Shown piece after piece: positions 10,028 to 19,600 of a DNA stretch of 21,092 nt. The position numbers were made by a program, and so were the translations under genes. This DNA is from a virus, in IMG/VR virus record IMGVR_UViG_3300030099_002376, positions 1 through 21,092 of that record; one strand, given 5' to 3'. Within the stretch, counting starts at the first letter, position 1. Each line of letters begins with the position of its first letter. The notes under the pieces were generated by a model. That model saw only the letters and a list, made by a program, of their open reading frames with translations, was not told the DNA's origin and ran no database searches.

Positions 10028-13000
10028 ATGGCGAAACGATACTATAACAAAAATGATCCCATGTATTATATACCACCGAGAATGCGGGGTTTAGCCACTG
10101 ATGTTGGTATCTTTGGTCGTGTAGCATCTGACAATATTCTAGGTTTTCTTGACAATTATTTTCTTGGTAATCGATTTGATGACGACTATGAATCGACGGG
10201 CGAGATGCTTGGGACCGCGTTTCGGGAACAGCCTATTGAGACAGGCAAGGCCCTTGGCACTGGGATCTACGAGGCTGGCAAGGATATATACGAAGATCCT
10301 AAAGGGGCTTTTGATACTGCGCTTGAGGGGCTTGAGGGAGTTTTTGACAGGTTAAATACGCCTTATAATCAGTTAGATTTATCGACGGAGGAGGCGCAGC
10401 GTCAGAGGGCCGGGGATTTAGCAATTTTTGGCGAGGCTCTTAGTGGGACTGGCATAATAACCAAGAGTTTGGCTAAGGTAACCAAGAATCAGTTAAAGAA
10501 AAAAGTCATTGAGGAGAACCCTGGTTTAAACCAGGATCAGGTTAATTCGATTGTTGAGGACAGGGGTTATGATCCGAGTACTTATATTTCACCTCAACTA
10601 GATCCATTTAGAGATGTGTATGATCCGGGGGACGGTGATTTCATTGGTGATCCGACATCGGAGATAGATCAGGCGTACAATCGTGGTGAGTTAGTTCCGA
10701 TTGTTACCACGGCTGACGGTCCACCGGATACGTTAGACGAGGACGATTTATTTGCTGGCTTTGATGAGCCGCCTGATGTTGACGAGGACGAATTAAGGAT
10801 TCGTAGAGAAAACGAGGCCGACGCTGTAGGTATAGATGCGGCGTACATGGGTATGGAGCCGCCTGTGGATATGAACGATCCGGCTCCCCGGATTATAAAC
10901 CCTGCTCTTCTTGATGCTGAACCCTCTATGAATTATTTAACTGATGCTAGATCCGGTCAAGAGCTTAGTTTGCCGTATGGTGAGGCACAAACTCAAATGG
11001 TTGATATAGTGGGTAACGGCTATGATAGTTTTACAACGCAAAACATAGCTAATTTTCCTACGGCAATGATAATTAATGGTGAGAGAGTTGATGTTCAACC
11101 TTTTACAAATCTTGATGAAGACACGGTAAGACTCAGAACGATCAGAGACGTAGGCGATAGATATGTTATTGGTTACCAGGATGTGGATAGTCGAGGTCGG
11201 GATGTTTACACTGGCGAACAGCTTGAGGGGGCTACCGAAATTGACGACTTGGTGAACACGTTGAGGGAAAGGTTTGACAATATTGAAAATGACACAACGT
11301 ATGGCACCAATACTAACCAAGTTATGAATAACTCTGTAAGGGAGTGGATGGAAAGAATTGAAACCAATTCTCTTGGGGACGAAACACCGTTTTACGAATA
11401 TGCGGTTATACCTCCTAACTATACTTATGAAGACAATGCTATTAATGTATTGCAGTTTACCAAGGATTATTTACAGTCTAGAGGTTTGAGTAGAGACCAG
11501 GCGGGTATAGTAGCTCTTCAGATAAAACGTCGGGCCAGAGAGAATGAAAACCGTCGGGCCATACGTGCAGAGCAAGAATACGGGGATTATGAGGGAGCCG
11601 CTGCGTATTATGACGAATACGATCCGGTGATTACTGGTGAAGGTTATGATCCTGCGAACCCAGATACTGATTACGTGCCAGAATTTGATGAGGCTGCTTA
11701 TAATCAATCGCGTTATATCGACCGCGCTGGTGGCTATAATCAACCTGGATATGAAAGTTTTGCAGAGCAAATAAACATAGATTTGACTGCTAAACAAAGA
11801 GAACCTTTGGAAATAGAGGCTAGTGATGTTAGTTTAACGGGAGGTTCGAGTGCGTTAAGCAGTAAGTTGGACGATGCCCTTGACGATTTGATGAAGACTC
11901 AGACTAAGTTTCCTAGTCTTAATCAACTCATGAAAACTTTGGAAAACAAATACGGGATCAAAGAAGCCGAGTTTGAGGCTCGGAATATGGGCAGCATGAT
12001 TGCAGAATTTGGAGATCAGCCTATTAATTTAAAAGATATAAGTCCATTTGGTTTAGATCCATTTGTTGTTCGCACATTGGACGGTGCCGATGTTTCTTAT
12101 AGAGATTATTTTACCAAGGGTGCTACAAACTACAAAGAGACCCTGATAACTTTAAAAAACCCAAGTCTTCTTAGTCTGGGTGCCGGGGACAACAAACACT
12201 ATCAATACGCTCAAACAAAAATGCAAGCTCCTTTGGTTGTTCATATGCGAACTGGAAACTTTCCTATGGCTTCTAAACCTGGGGAGAATGTTAAAAAGAA
12301 AACTTTTCACTTAGGTGAGATACAAAGTCAGGGCACGCAGGACGCTACTATATCTCGTAAGCTTCGAAGGTCTGTGGAACAGTTTACGGAGGACTTGTTA
12401 AATCCATTTGCTGACGGAAAGTTTGTCGGTCTGTATGGAGAAACCAAACCGTTTGATATTGCAGATGTTCTTGAGGATCTGGACAAGGTCAGGGTTTTGG
12501 AAGATAAGATTGAAACTCTTGATGGTTTAAATAATCAGTATCGAATACGCAGCAGAAGATCCCGCTATGAGGATGAAAACTATGATATTCGTTTAAGACA
12601 AATTGATAAAGCACAGGCTGATGTACAAGCCATAAAAGACAAATACATGGTTTTTGATGCAGAGACAGGACGCACCGATGGATCTAGTTATCTCGATGAG
12701 ATGGAGCCTGGTTTTAGAGAAATACTTCAAGAACAGGGACTAATCAAAAAGAATGGCAGTTTTAAAATTAATTCTTTGAACTCGGCCACTGATCTTCACT
12801 CGTTAGTTGTAAATGCTCTTAATGAATCGGAAAGAATTAATGTAGACGACATGGGCGTTGGTTCTTTGTTTAACCAGAAACAAATTTTACCCTTGGCTAT
12901 AAAAGAATCTTTACAACAAGCTGCAAATTCTGATTCTGATTTTTTTACTCTAGGTTCACCGGAAATGGTTAAGAAGATGACTTTTGGAGAAATGGAGGGT

Positions 13001-13258
13001 CAAGAAGAATATTATGGTAAGTTTGTCCCAAAGGCTTTCGACAAAGTTATGGAGCAGCTTGAAAAACAAAACGATGTCAAGTTACCAAGATTATCGGAGC
13101 AGATTATAGAAACTTTTGACGATGATGGTAAAACACTCATTGAACAAAAGGTTCTGGGTATTGAGATCACGGATGAGTTACGTGAGGTATTCAAGTCTGG
13201 AAAGGTAGAGGCATTTCGCAAGGGCGGCTTAGTTACCTTGGCAAAAGAGGTATTATAG
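10028..13258 (+). CDS. large putative virion/polyvalent-type protein, 1076 aa
   Basis: The frame opens at 9890, but residues before MAKRYYNKNDP have odd composition and no ribosome site; ATG 10028 follows GCAGGG. The first 130 residues are helical with small-residue/acidic repeats (TGKALGTGIYEAGKDIYEDP), then a long acidic, proline/aspartate-rich middle. From about residue 690 the sequence resembles a domain I know from large phage polyvalent proteins: NYKETLITLKNPSLLSL, then LVVHMRTGNF and HLGEIQSQGTQ near 760, and a C-terminal EEYYGKFVPKAFDKVMEQLE with LGIEITDELREVFKSG near 990-1055. Such proteins can be carried in the capsid and injected. Placement just before packaging genes fits a virion component. 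Role uncertain. Confidence 0.82.
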   Translation: MAKRYYNKNDPMYYIPPRMRGLATDVGIFGRVASDNILGFLDNYFLGNRFDDDYESTGEMLGTAFREQPIETGKALGTGIYEAGKDIYEDPKGAFDTALEGLEGVFDRLNTPYNQLDLSTEEAQRQRAGDLAIFGEALSGTGIITKSLAKVTKNQLKKKVIEENPGLNQDQVNSIVEDRGYDPSTYISPQLDPFRDVYDPGDGDFIGDPTSEIDQAYNRGELVPIVTTADGPPDTLDEDDLFAGFDEPPDVDEDELRIRRENEADAVGIDAAYMGMEPPVDMNDPAPRIINPALLDAEPSMNYLTDARSGQELSLPYGEAQTQMVDIVGNGYDSFTTQNIANFPTAMIINGERVDVQPFTNLDEDTVRLRTIRDVGDRYVIGYQDVDSRGRDVYTGEQLEGATEIDDLVNTLRERFDNIENDTTYGTNTNQVMNNSVREWMERIETNSLGDETPFYEYAVIPPNYTYEDNAINVLQFTKDYLQSRGLSRDQAGIVALQIKRRARENENRRAIRAEQEYGDYEGAAAYYDEYDPVITGEGYDPANPDTDYVPEFDEAAYNQSRYIDRAGGYNQPGYESFAEQINIDLTAKQREPLEIEASDVSLTGGSSALSSKLDDALDDLMKTQTKFPSLNQLMKTLENKYGIKEAEFEARNMGSMIAEFGDQPINLKDISPFGLDPFVVRTLDGADVSYRDYFTKGATNYKETLITLKNPSLLSLGAGDNKHYQYAQTKMQAPLVVHMRTGNFPMASKPGENVKKKTFHLGEIQSQGTQDATISRKLRRSVEQFTEDLLNPFADGKFVGLYGETKPFDIADVLEDLDKVRVLEDKIETLDGLNNQYRIRSRRSRYEDENYDIRLRQIDKAQADVQAIKDKYMVFDAETGRTDGSSYLDEMEPGFREILQEQGLIKKNGSFKINSLNSATDLHSLVVNALNESERINVDDMGVGSLFNQKQILPLAIKESLQQAANSDSDFFTLGSPEMVKKMTFGEMEGQEEYYGKFVPKAFDKVMEQLEKQNDVKLPRLSEQIIETFDDDGKTLIEQKVLGIEITDELREVFKSGKVEAFRKGGLVTLAKEVL

Positions 13259-13295
13259 GCTAGAGTAGTTGTAAACAAGGTACGAGGACCGAGAT

Positions 13296-14501
13296 ATGGG
13301 ATTCTTTGCTGATTTAAAGATGGCGTTTAATCCATCTACACAAACCAAGGATTACGCTGCGCGGACGGCGAAAACCATTGCACGTCAGCAGGGCAAGAAG
13401 GTTTCTGATTCTAGGGAAGCCCAATTCTACATGAAGAAGAAGGGTATAACTTTAGATGATCTTGGTGACATGACGCTTGTAAGTGCCAAGTCTTCTCCGA
13501 GTAAGAAAAGTGCTCCAAGCACTGTTAAAAAAGTGCCCAGACCAAAACCAAAACCAAAACGCAAACCAGTTTCTTTCACAGAATTTGGAGATCCTATTTT
13601 TAAGGACGATATAAAATCATACACTCCGTTTGGAGATCCAATATATAGAGATATATACTCAAAACCAAAGCCTGAAAAAATTATTACGTCAAAGCCTGTA
13701 AAACAAAAGCGTGGTGACAAAAAACCAAATGCTTTGGGATATGGGTATTACAATCGTCAGAATGTTTGGATACCGCCTGATATAGATATGCAGGATGGCG
13801 GTGGTCCGGGTATTTCTGGTCAGGTTTTTGGATCTCGTGGTGGCGTGGAAGCCGATAAAGAGTTTGGTAACAACGACGGTTATGTTACAGCGAAAGAAGC
13901 GGCGGCGGCTGCGGAAGCTGGAAAATTTAAGTATGGCATTGGTCGGTTGTCCAATGCTGTGGGCGCAACACCGTTTGGATCAGGGGAAGCTCCAACTGGC
14001 ATTGCGGGAGTCGTAGCCCGTGGCGGGGTTTTTGGATCTTTGATGGGTAACGAGTACAAGCCAAGGACCAGAATGTTTGGTCCTGATGGTTTATCCATGA
14101 CCCAGGAGCAAGTTGATGCGTACATGAAGGAAGTTCAGGAAAGACGAGATGAAGCATTCATGGGTCCGCAATATAAATCTACGAATGACGGTTCGACTGC
14201 AACCGCAACGGAGGTTGTAAAAGCTCCAGACGATCCATGTCCAGAGGGATACATGATGGACCCGACTACCAAGCAGTGCGTTATAGATCCTTTCAAGACT
14301 CCGTTTCCTGATCCGGTTACTGGAGGCAGTATGCCAGTGGCAAGTGGGGTGGTATCTCCATATACACAAGTTGCTAACATGACCTTGGGTCAACTAAACC
14401 CAACGGTTGTGGCGAACATGAATCCATTGGCAATGCAACAGGCAAACATACCGCAGGGTGGTCTTGGGTCCTTGGCCCCTGTACTAAATAGAACAAGTTA
14501 A
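13296..14501 (+). CDS. hypothetical virion-module protein, 401 aa
   Basis: GAGGA seven bases before ATG 13296. Residues 1-60 are basic and helical (TAKTIARQQGKKVSDSREAQ). A lysine/proline linker (RPKPKPKRKP) leads to a tandem motif FTEFGDPIFKDD and YTPFGDPIYRD. The middle is glycine/alanine-rich (AKEAAAAAEAGKFKYGIGRL). Near residue 315 two cysteines bracket a short loop (DPCPEGYMMDPTTKQCVIDP). Low complexity and disorder suggest a structural or scaffold-like protein rather than an enzyme. Sits between the 1076-aa protein and the large terminase. No family recognised. Confidence 0.8.
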   Translation: MGFFADLKMAFNPSTQTKDYAARTAKTIARQQGKKVSDSREAQFYMKKKGITLDDLGDMTLVSAKSSPSKKSAPSTVKKVPRPKPKPKRKPVSFTEFGDPIFKDDIKSYTPFGDPIYRDIYSKPKPEKIITSKPVKQKRGDKKPNALGYGYYNRQNVWIPPDIDMQDGGGPGISGQVFGSRGGVEADKEFGNNDGYVTAKEAAAAAEAGKFKYGIGRLSNAVGATPFGSGEAPTGIAGVVARGGVFGSLMGNEYKPRTRMFGPDGLSMTQEQVDAYMKEVQERRDEAFMGPQYKSTNDGSTATATEVVKAPDDPCPEGYMMDPTTKQCVIDPFKTPFPDPVTGGSMPVASGVVSPYTQVANMTLGQLNPTVVANMNPLAMQQANIPQGGLGSLAPVLNRTS

Positions 14502-14507
14502 CGGATC

Positions 14508-15974
14508 ATGAACCTCCAAGCTCTCCCAGAGGAAGCACTGAAGGAGATCTTGGCACTTACTGAGGCCAAGAAAAAGTTAGATATACGCGAAGAGGCGACC
14601 GAAAAGTTTATGCCCTTTGCTCATCACGTCTATGATAACTTCATTGAGGGTCGTCACCACCGTATTATAGCCGAGAAACTTGAGCGTGTCGCACAAGGAG
14701 AACTCAAGCGATTGATAATTAACATGCCACCTCGGCATTCGAAGTCGGAATTTGCGTCATATTTGATGCCAGCATGGTTTTTGGGCCGTAATCCTAAGTT
14801 GAAAATCATTCAGGCGACGCACAATACGGAGTTGGCGGTACGATTTGGTCGAAAAGTGCGGGATTTGATTGATGATCCTGCGTATAAAGACATTTTTCCA
14901 GACACAAACTTGAAAGAAGACAACAAAGGTGCGGGAAAATGGCAAACAGACAGGGGTGGTGAGTACTTTGCTGCGGGTGTGGGTGCTGCGGTCACGGGTC
15001 GTGGCGCGGATTTGTTCATTATTGACGACCCACACTCGGAGCAAGACGCCATGAGCGAGAGTGCATTCGACAATGCATACGAATGGTACACCTCTGGACC
15101 CCGACAACGTCTCCAACCGGGTGGTGCAATCATCTTGGTTATGACAAGATGGGGTAAAAAAGACTTGACAGGGCGTTTGATGGCGGCACAGGGCGGTGAT
15201 TCGATGGCTGATCAGTGGGAAGTGGTGGAATTTCCCGCAATTATGCCGTCAGACAACCCATTATGGCCTGAATTTTGGGAAAAAGACGCATTATTGTCCA
15301 TTAAAGCGTCACTTCCTGTAGGAAAATGGAATGCACAGTGGCAACAGACGCCGACAGCGTCAGAAGCAGCCATAATCAAGCGGGAATGGTGGCAAGATTG
15401 GGACAAGGAGAAGACTCCACAACTAGATTACATTATTCAGGCGTACGATACAGCGTTTTCCAAGAAACAAACAGCCGACTATTCTGCAATTACGACGTGG
15501 GGTATCTTCAAACCAGAGGAAGGTGGGACAGATCACGCCATTTTACTGGATGCACGGCGGGGTCGGTGGAATTTTCCAGAATTAAAGGAGATAGCCTATG
15601 AAGAACACGAATACTGGGAGCCAGACATGGTGTTGGTCGAAGCGAAAGCGACGGGTACACCACTCATTGACGAGTTGCGGTTACGCGGTATTCCGGCTTT
15701 GGGATTTTCTCCGGGCAAGGGGAACGATAAAATAACAAGGATGCACATGGTTGCGCCATTATTTGAAGCTGGTATGATATGGGCACCGATGCATGAGAAA
15801 TTTGCTGATGAAGTGGTCGAAGAAGTTGTTTCATTTCCTAATGGCGATCATGATGACTTTTGTGATAGTATGACATTAGCACTGATGCGTTTTCGTCAGG
15901 GTGGGTTTATATATCTACGTGGTGAGAACGAAGACGAAACAGAATGGAGGCCCCGTAAAAGGGTGTATTATTGA
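14508..15974 (+). CDS. terL: terminase large subunit
   Basis: 488 residues, full length for the family. ATPase: Walker A MPPRHSKS at 73-80 (P-x-R-H-S-K form usual in large terminases), Walker B DLFIIDDPHS near 168-177 with catalytic acid after the aspartates, coupling motif VMTRW at 211-215. Nuclease (RNase H-like): AYDTAFSKKQTADYS with D314, LVEAKATG with E378, and HDDFCDS with D450/D453. It is the packaging motor that threads DNA into the prohead and cuts it at the end. ATG follows the previous stop by six bases. The small subunit is not adjacent (5983-6519). Confidence 0.96.
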   Translation: MNLQALPEEALKEILALTEAKKKLDIREEATEKFMPFAHHVYDNFIEGRHHRIIAEKLERVAQGELKRLIINMPPRHSKSEFASYLMPAWFLGRNPKLKIIQATHNTELAVRFGRKVRDLIDDPAYKDIFPDTNLKEDNKGAGKWQTDRGGEYFAAGVGAAVTGRGADLFIIDDPHSEQDAMSESAFDNAYEWYTSGPRQRLQPGGAIILVMTRWGKKDLTGRLMAAQGGDSMADQWEVVEFPAIMPSDNPLWPEFWEKDALLSIKASLPVGKWNAQWQQTPTASEAAIIKREWWQDWDKEKTPQLDYIIQAYDTAFSKKQTADYSAITTWGIFKPEEGGTDHAILLDARRGRWNFPELKEIAYEEHEYWEPDMVLVEAKATGTPLIDELRLRGIPALGFSPGKGNDKITRMHMVAPLFEAGMIWAPMHEKFADEVVEEVVSFPNGDHDDFCDSMTLALMRFRQGGFIYLRGENEDETEWRPRKRVYY

Positions 15975-18427
15975 TGGCATTACCACCTAACATGGTCACT
16001 CCAGGTTTAGATCTGGACGACACAGAAGGACTACCAGATGTAGAAATTCCTATCAACGCACCAGAAGAATTTGAAGGTGGTGCAGAAGTTATAGAGGATG
16101 GAATGGGTGGAGCTATAGTTCAGGCTCTGATGATGGCAGATGACATGCCGGAAGAAGAGTTGATACCGTTTGATGCCAATCTTGCGGAGTTTCTGGACGA
16201 CACAACACTTGGTTCGTTGTCTTCAGAACTGAGAGGATCATACAAAGATGATCTCGATTCAAGATCTGAGTGGGAAGAAACATATGTCAATGGCCTTGAC
16301 CTATTAGGTATAAAGACAGAGGACAGGACAACGCCGTTTGAGGGGGCAAGCGGTATTACCCACCCGATGGTAAGTGAGAGCGTCACACAGTTCCAAGCAC
16401 AAGCATACAAGGAACTGCTCCCGTCGGGTGGGCCAGTTAGAACTAATATCGTGGGTTTGAAAGATGCGGCAAGAGAGGATCAAGCTACACGTATTAAAGA
16501 TTTTATGAATTATCAGATTACGGAAGTCATGGAGGAATACGATCCTGATATGGATCAGATGTTGTTTTACTTACCGTTATCGGGATCAACGTTTAAGAAA
16601 GTATATTTTGATCCTACAAAGCAGAGGGCAGTATCGAAGTTTATTCCCTCACAAGACTTGGTTGTTCCGTATTCAGCTACGGATCTGGCGACGGCGACGA
16701 GGGTTACGCATGTCCTACGCATGGATGAGAACGAAGTTAAGAAGATGCAGTATGCGGGGATGTACCGTGATATTGATCTAAAAACATCAGAAGAAGTAGA
16801 GGACAGTGCTGTAAAACAAAAAGTCAACGAGCTAGAGGGTTTGTCAAAGAACTATAGCGACGATGTGTTGACGATTTTGGAAATCCATGCAGATCTGGAT
16901 ATAGAAGGATTTGAGGACAAGGATCCCACAACAGGAGAAACCACAGGCATAAAGCTTCCTTACATTGTTACGATTGACGAGAACTCCAACCAGATTTTGT
17001 CTATTCGTAGAAATTACAGGATGGATGATCCTATTAAAAAGAAAACTCAATTCTTCGTGCATTACAAATTCATGCCTGGTTTGGGTTTTTATGGGTTTGG
17101 TTTGATTCACATGATTGGTGGTCTGGGCAGAGCAGCTACCAGTTTGCTTCGTCAGTTGATTGATGCAGGTACTCTAGCTAACCTCCCTGCTGGTTTTAAG
17201 GCCCGTGGAGTGCGGGTACGCAACGATGATGAGCCACTACAGCCTGGAGAGTGGAGGGACATTGACGCCCCAGGAGGGAGCATCAGAGACGCTATCATAC
17301 CTTTACCGTACAAAGAACCGTCTGGTACTTTGGCCACAATGCTTGGCGGATTGGTACAGGATGGTCGTCGTTTTGTGGCGTTAGCCGATCAACAGATTGG
17401 CGATATGAATAATGAGATGCCTGTTGGTACGACCGTAGCTTTGATTGAACGTGGCATGAAAGTCATGTCTGCAATTCACAAACGTCTGCACTACGCACAG
17501 AAAACGGAGTTTCGTTTACTGTCGCGTATCTTCGCCGAGAACCTTCCTCCGATGTATCCGTACGCGGTCGCGGGTGCACCGTCACAGGTTAAGGCTGAAG
17601 ACTTCGATGGCCGGATTGACGTCCTCCCAGTCAGCGATCCGAACATCTTCTCCATGGCGCAGCGGGTGACTTTGGCTCAAACGCAGTTGCAGTTGGCGCA
17701 GTCTAACCCCCAGATGCACAACTTACATGCAGCCTACAGAAGAATGTATCAAGCATTGGAGGTGCAGAATATAGATGAGATCTTGCCGCCTAAACCACAG
17801 CCACAGCCGCAAGATCCAGCGACAGAGAATGCTGCTATGATTGGTGGTGCTACACCACAAGCATATCCGCAGCAGGACCACGATGCTCACATTGCAGCGC
17901 ACGTATCTCTGCTAGAGTTGAGTATACTACAGAAAACTCCTGCGGTACTGGCAGCATTGTTTAGTCATGTGTTGCAGCATGTTAATATGAAGGCAAGAAC
18001 CATGGTACAAGCTGAAATCCAACAACAGCAACAGCAGCAGATGGCATTGACGCAGGTTGGTGCACAACCACCCATGATGCAGCCTATGGCTCCTGATATG
18101 ATCGAAGCTCGTGTAGCGCAGATAGAAACACAGTTGCTACAAGAGATCATGCCGTTACTAACCTACCAAGGTCGAGGTGGTGAGAATCAAGATCCACTTG
18201 TTGCTATTCGTATGCAGGAACTGGCCATCAAGCAAATGGAGACGGAGCAGAAAGCATCGCTTGATCAAGCCAAGCTTGACTTGGAGCAAATGAAAATGGA
18301 ACAACAAGCTACAACAGATTCAGCTAGACTGGAGCTTCAGGAAGAGATTGCAGAAAATCGTAACGAAGTAAATCGTGAGCGTATCGATGTGCAACGTGAA
18401 GCCATGGCTCGTAGAGGATATAGATAG
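15974..18427 (+). CDS. portal protein
   Basis: Start at ATG 15974 (TGATG junction with terL), giving 817 residues. Acidic N-terminus, then the portal core: WEETYVNGLDLLGIKTEDRT, PFEGASGITHPMVSESVTQF, LPSGGPVRTNIVG and a long wing/stem region. LGFYGFGLIHMIGGLGRAAT, SLLRQLIDAGTLANLPAGFK is typical of the stem of large podo/sipho-type portals. The C-terminal 170 residues are glutamine-rich (IQQQQQQQMALTQ) and end in a long charged coiled coil (EMTEQ/ELQEE-type heptads), likely the barrel/crown. Forms the dodecameric DNA gate and docks the terminase. Directly follows terL, as in most phages. Confidence 0.9.
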   Translation: MALPPNMVTPGLDLDDTEGLPDVEIPINAPEEFEGGAEVIEDGMGGAIVQALMMADDMPEEELIPFDANLAEFLDDTTLGSLSSELRGSYKDDLDSRSEWEETYVNGLDLLGIKTEDRTTPFEGASGITHPMVSESVTQFQAQAYKELLPSGGPVRTNIVGLKDAAREDQATRIKDFMNYQITEVMEEYDPDMDQMLFYLPLSGSTFKKVYFDPTKQRAVSKFIPSQDLVVPYSATDLATATRVTHVLRMDENEVKKMQYAGMYRDIDLKTSEEVEDSAVKQKVNELEGLSKNYSDDVLTILEIHADLDIEGFEDKDPTTGETTGIKLPYIVTIDENSNQILSIRRNYRMDDPIKKKTQFFVHYKFMPGLGFYGFGLIHMIGGLGRAATSLLRQLIDAGTLANLPAGFKARGVRVRNDDEPLQPGEWRDIDAPGGSIRDAIIPLPYKEPSGTLATMLGGLVQDGRRFVALADQQIGDMNNEMPVGTTVALIERGMKVMSAIHKRLHYAQKTEFRLLSRIFAENLPPMYPYAVAGAPSQVKAEDFDGRIDVLPVSDPNIFSMAQRVTLAQTQLQLAQSNPQMHNLHAAYRRMYQALEVQNIDEILPPKPQPQPQDPATENAAMIGGATPQAYPQQDHDAHIAAHVSLLELSILQKTPAVLAALFSHVLQHVNMKARTMVQAEIQQQQQQQMALTQVGAQPPMMQPMAPDMIEARVAQIETQLLQEIMPLLTYQGRGGENQDPLVAIRMQELAIKQMETEQKASLDQAKLDLEQMKMEQQATTDSARLELQEEIAENRNEVNRERIDVQREAMARRGYR

Positions 18428-18838
18428 ATGTCTGATAAGCTACCAAAGGTAAGTATTGCTGTAGTCGGGGTTGTAATAGCCCAGATTGGTGGTTTTATAT
18501 GGTGGACGGCACAGCAAGCTAGTACGATAGCTAATCTTGAAGAGACTGTGAACGTCCTGACCGTAGAGAACAACGCTACGGACAGGACAAACTTGATTCG
18601 AGATGTTGAGCAAAACACTGAAAAACTTGATGAGATGATCGACATACTTGCAGAAATTTATGAAGATATGGAAGATGGCGATAACGAAATTTGGGAAGAT
18701 ATTGATCAAATACATGAGGACGTAGGAGGGATGGCCTCGCACATGATGGCGATTGTTAAGTTACAATCTAGAGTTAAGACGTTAGAGAATACGCTAGAAT
18801 ACTTAGCAAGACGACCCGCACTTTCTGATGGTAGATAA
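18428..18838 (+). CDS. single-TM coiled-coil protein, 136 aa
   Basis: ATG directly abuts the portal stop. One N-terminal membrane segment (residues 8-28, VSIAVVGVVIAQIGGFIWWT) followed by a long acidic coiled coil (LEETVNVLTVENNATDRTNL ... DEMIDILAEIYEDMEDGD) and KLQSRVKTLENTLEYLARR. The plan of a signal anchor plus extended coiled coil resembles the inner-membrane component of spanin-like lysis proteins, but no lipoprotein partner with a lipobox is visible nearby, so this is only one option. Confidence 0.75.
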   Translation: MSDKLPKVSIAVVGVVIAQIGGFIWWTAQQASTIANLEETVNVLTVENNATDRTNLIRDVEQNTEKLDEMIDILAEIYEDMEDGDNEIWEDIDQIHEDVGGMASHMMAIVKLQSRVKTLENTLEYLARRPALSDGR

Positions 18839-18840
18839 CA

Positions 18841-19296
18841 ATGGATCCCATTACACTTCTTGCTGGGCTAAAAACAGGCATAGCCGCCGGAAAATCCGTC
18901 GCAAGTTTATCCAAACAGATCGGTCAGTTTTTCGATGCAACCGATAGTGCCAAGAAAAAACTACAACAGAAAGGTGTTAGCGGTAAAAACGTAAATGCCA
19001 TTGCGATGGAAAGGTTTGCTAAACTGAGGCAAGCCGCAGAAGCTGAAGAAGAATTAAAAAAATACATATCTGAAACGCTGGGACCATCTCATTGGCAGAC
19101 GCTTTTAAAGATACGCAGAGAAGTGTTGCAGGAAAAAAGAGAAGCAGAAGCGCAAGCTCGAAGAGACGCTATCGCGCAACAAGAATTAATAATTACGATT
19201 GTGGGCATACTTGTGTTGTTAATTTTTACGTTTGTTGGGGCCGCTGGTTATCTTCACTACATGGAATGGATTGATGTGAGGGATTACTTTCCATGA
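18841..19296 (+). CDS. tail-anchored membrane protein, 151 aa
   Basis: Starts two bases after the previous stop. A charged, helical body (KQIGQFFDATDSAKKKLQQK; AAEAEEELKKYISETLG; REVLQEKREAEAQARRDA) ends in one membrane segment near residues 116-138 (LIITIVGILVLLIFTFVGAA) with an aromatic-rich exit. Overlaps the next gene by four bases (ATGA). Likely part of the phage head-lysis transition group of small membrane proteins; function unknown. Confidence 0.75.
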   Translation: MDPITLLAGLKTGIAAGKSVASLSKQIGQFFDATDSAKKKLQQKGVSGKNVNAIAMERFAKLRQAAEAEEELKKYISETLGPSHWQTLLKIRREVLQEKREAEAQARRDAIAQQELIITIVGILVLLIFTFVGAAGYLHYMEWIDVRDYFP

Positions 19297-19466
19297 TTTA
19301 TGTATTAGTTTTCCTTCATTTTATTAGCACAGACCGATTACAGTATTACCAAATCGGTACATATTCGGATAAAGAGCAATGCCTAGAAGAAGCAGAAAAG
19401 GCAAAGATCATGGTGACACACAACTCGATGAAAGTGACTTGCCTAGAAGTGAACGCCCAACAATAA
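19293..19466 (+). CDS. small phage protein with paired cysteines, 57 aa
   Basis: ATG 19293 overlaps the preceding stop. Hydrophobic start (MIYVLVFLHFIS), then YQIGTYSDKEQCLEEAEKAK and VTCLEV: two cysteines 20 apart. Same plan as the protein at 2148-2387 on the minus strand (hydrophobic start, Y/F-x-S-x-x-x-C, late C). Perhaps an exported or membrane-attached small domain. Function unknown. Confidence 0.68.
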   Translation: MIYVLVFLHFISTDRLQYYQIGTYSDKEQCLEEAEKAKIMVTHNSMKVTCLEVNAQQ

Positions 19467-19600
19467 TAGAACGTGGTAAAAAGTTTGCCGCTTACGATAA
19501 GAATGGACGACTGATTATTTTAGGGTATAATAGGCAAATAATACAGGAGTATGCAGATGCCCAAAGCAAAATACGACTTGAACGACAACGGCAAGATTGA
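19379..19600 (+). CDS. small hypothetical protein overlapping both neighbours, 73 aa
   Basis: ATG 19379 lies 88 bases before the end of the previous gene in another frame; its 3' end overlaps the next gene by 44 bases. It is the only ORF across 19467-19556. Basic start (MPRRSRKGKDHG), then PTIIERGKKFAAYDKNGRLI and ILGYNRQIIQEYADAQSK, which reads like a real small domain. No clear ribosome site, so the start may be internal. Moderately supported. Confidence 0.55.
   Translation: MPRRSRKGKDHGDTQLDESDLPRSERPTIIERGKKFAAYDKNGRLIILGYNRQIIQEYADAQSKIRLERQRQD

Noticed and set aside
10937-11797. Minus-strand ORFs of 108-127 codons inside the 1076-aa gene
   Set aside because: Shadow frames of a well-supported gene; serine/isoleucine-rich translations typical of antisense reading.
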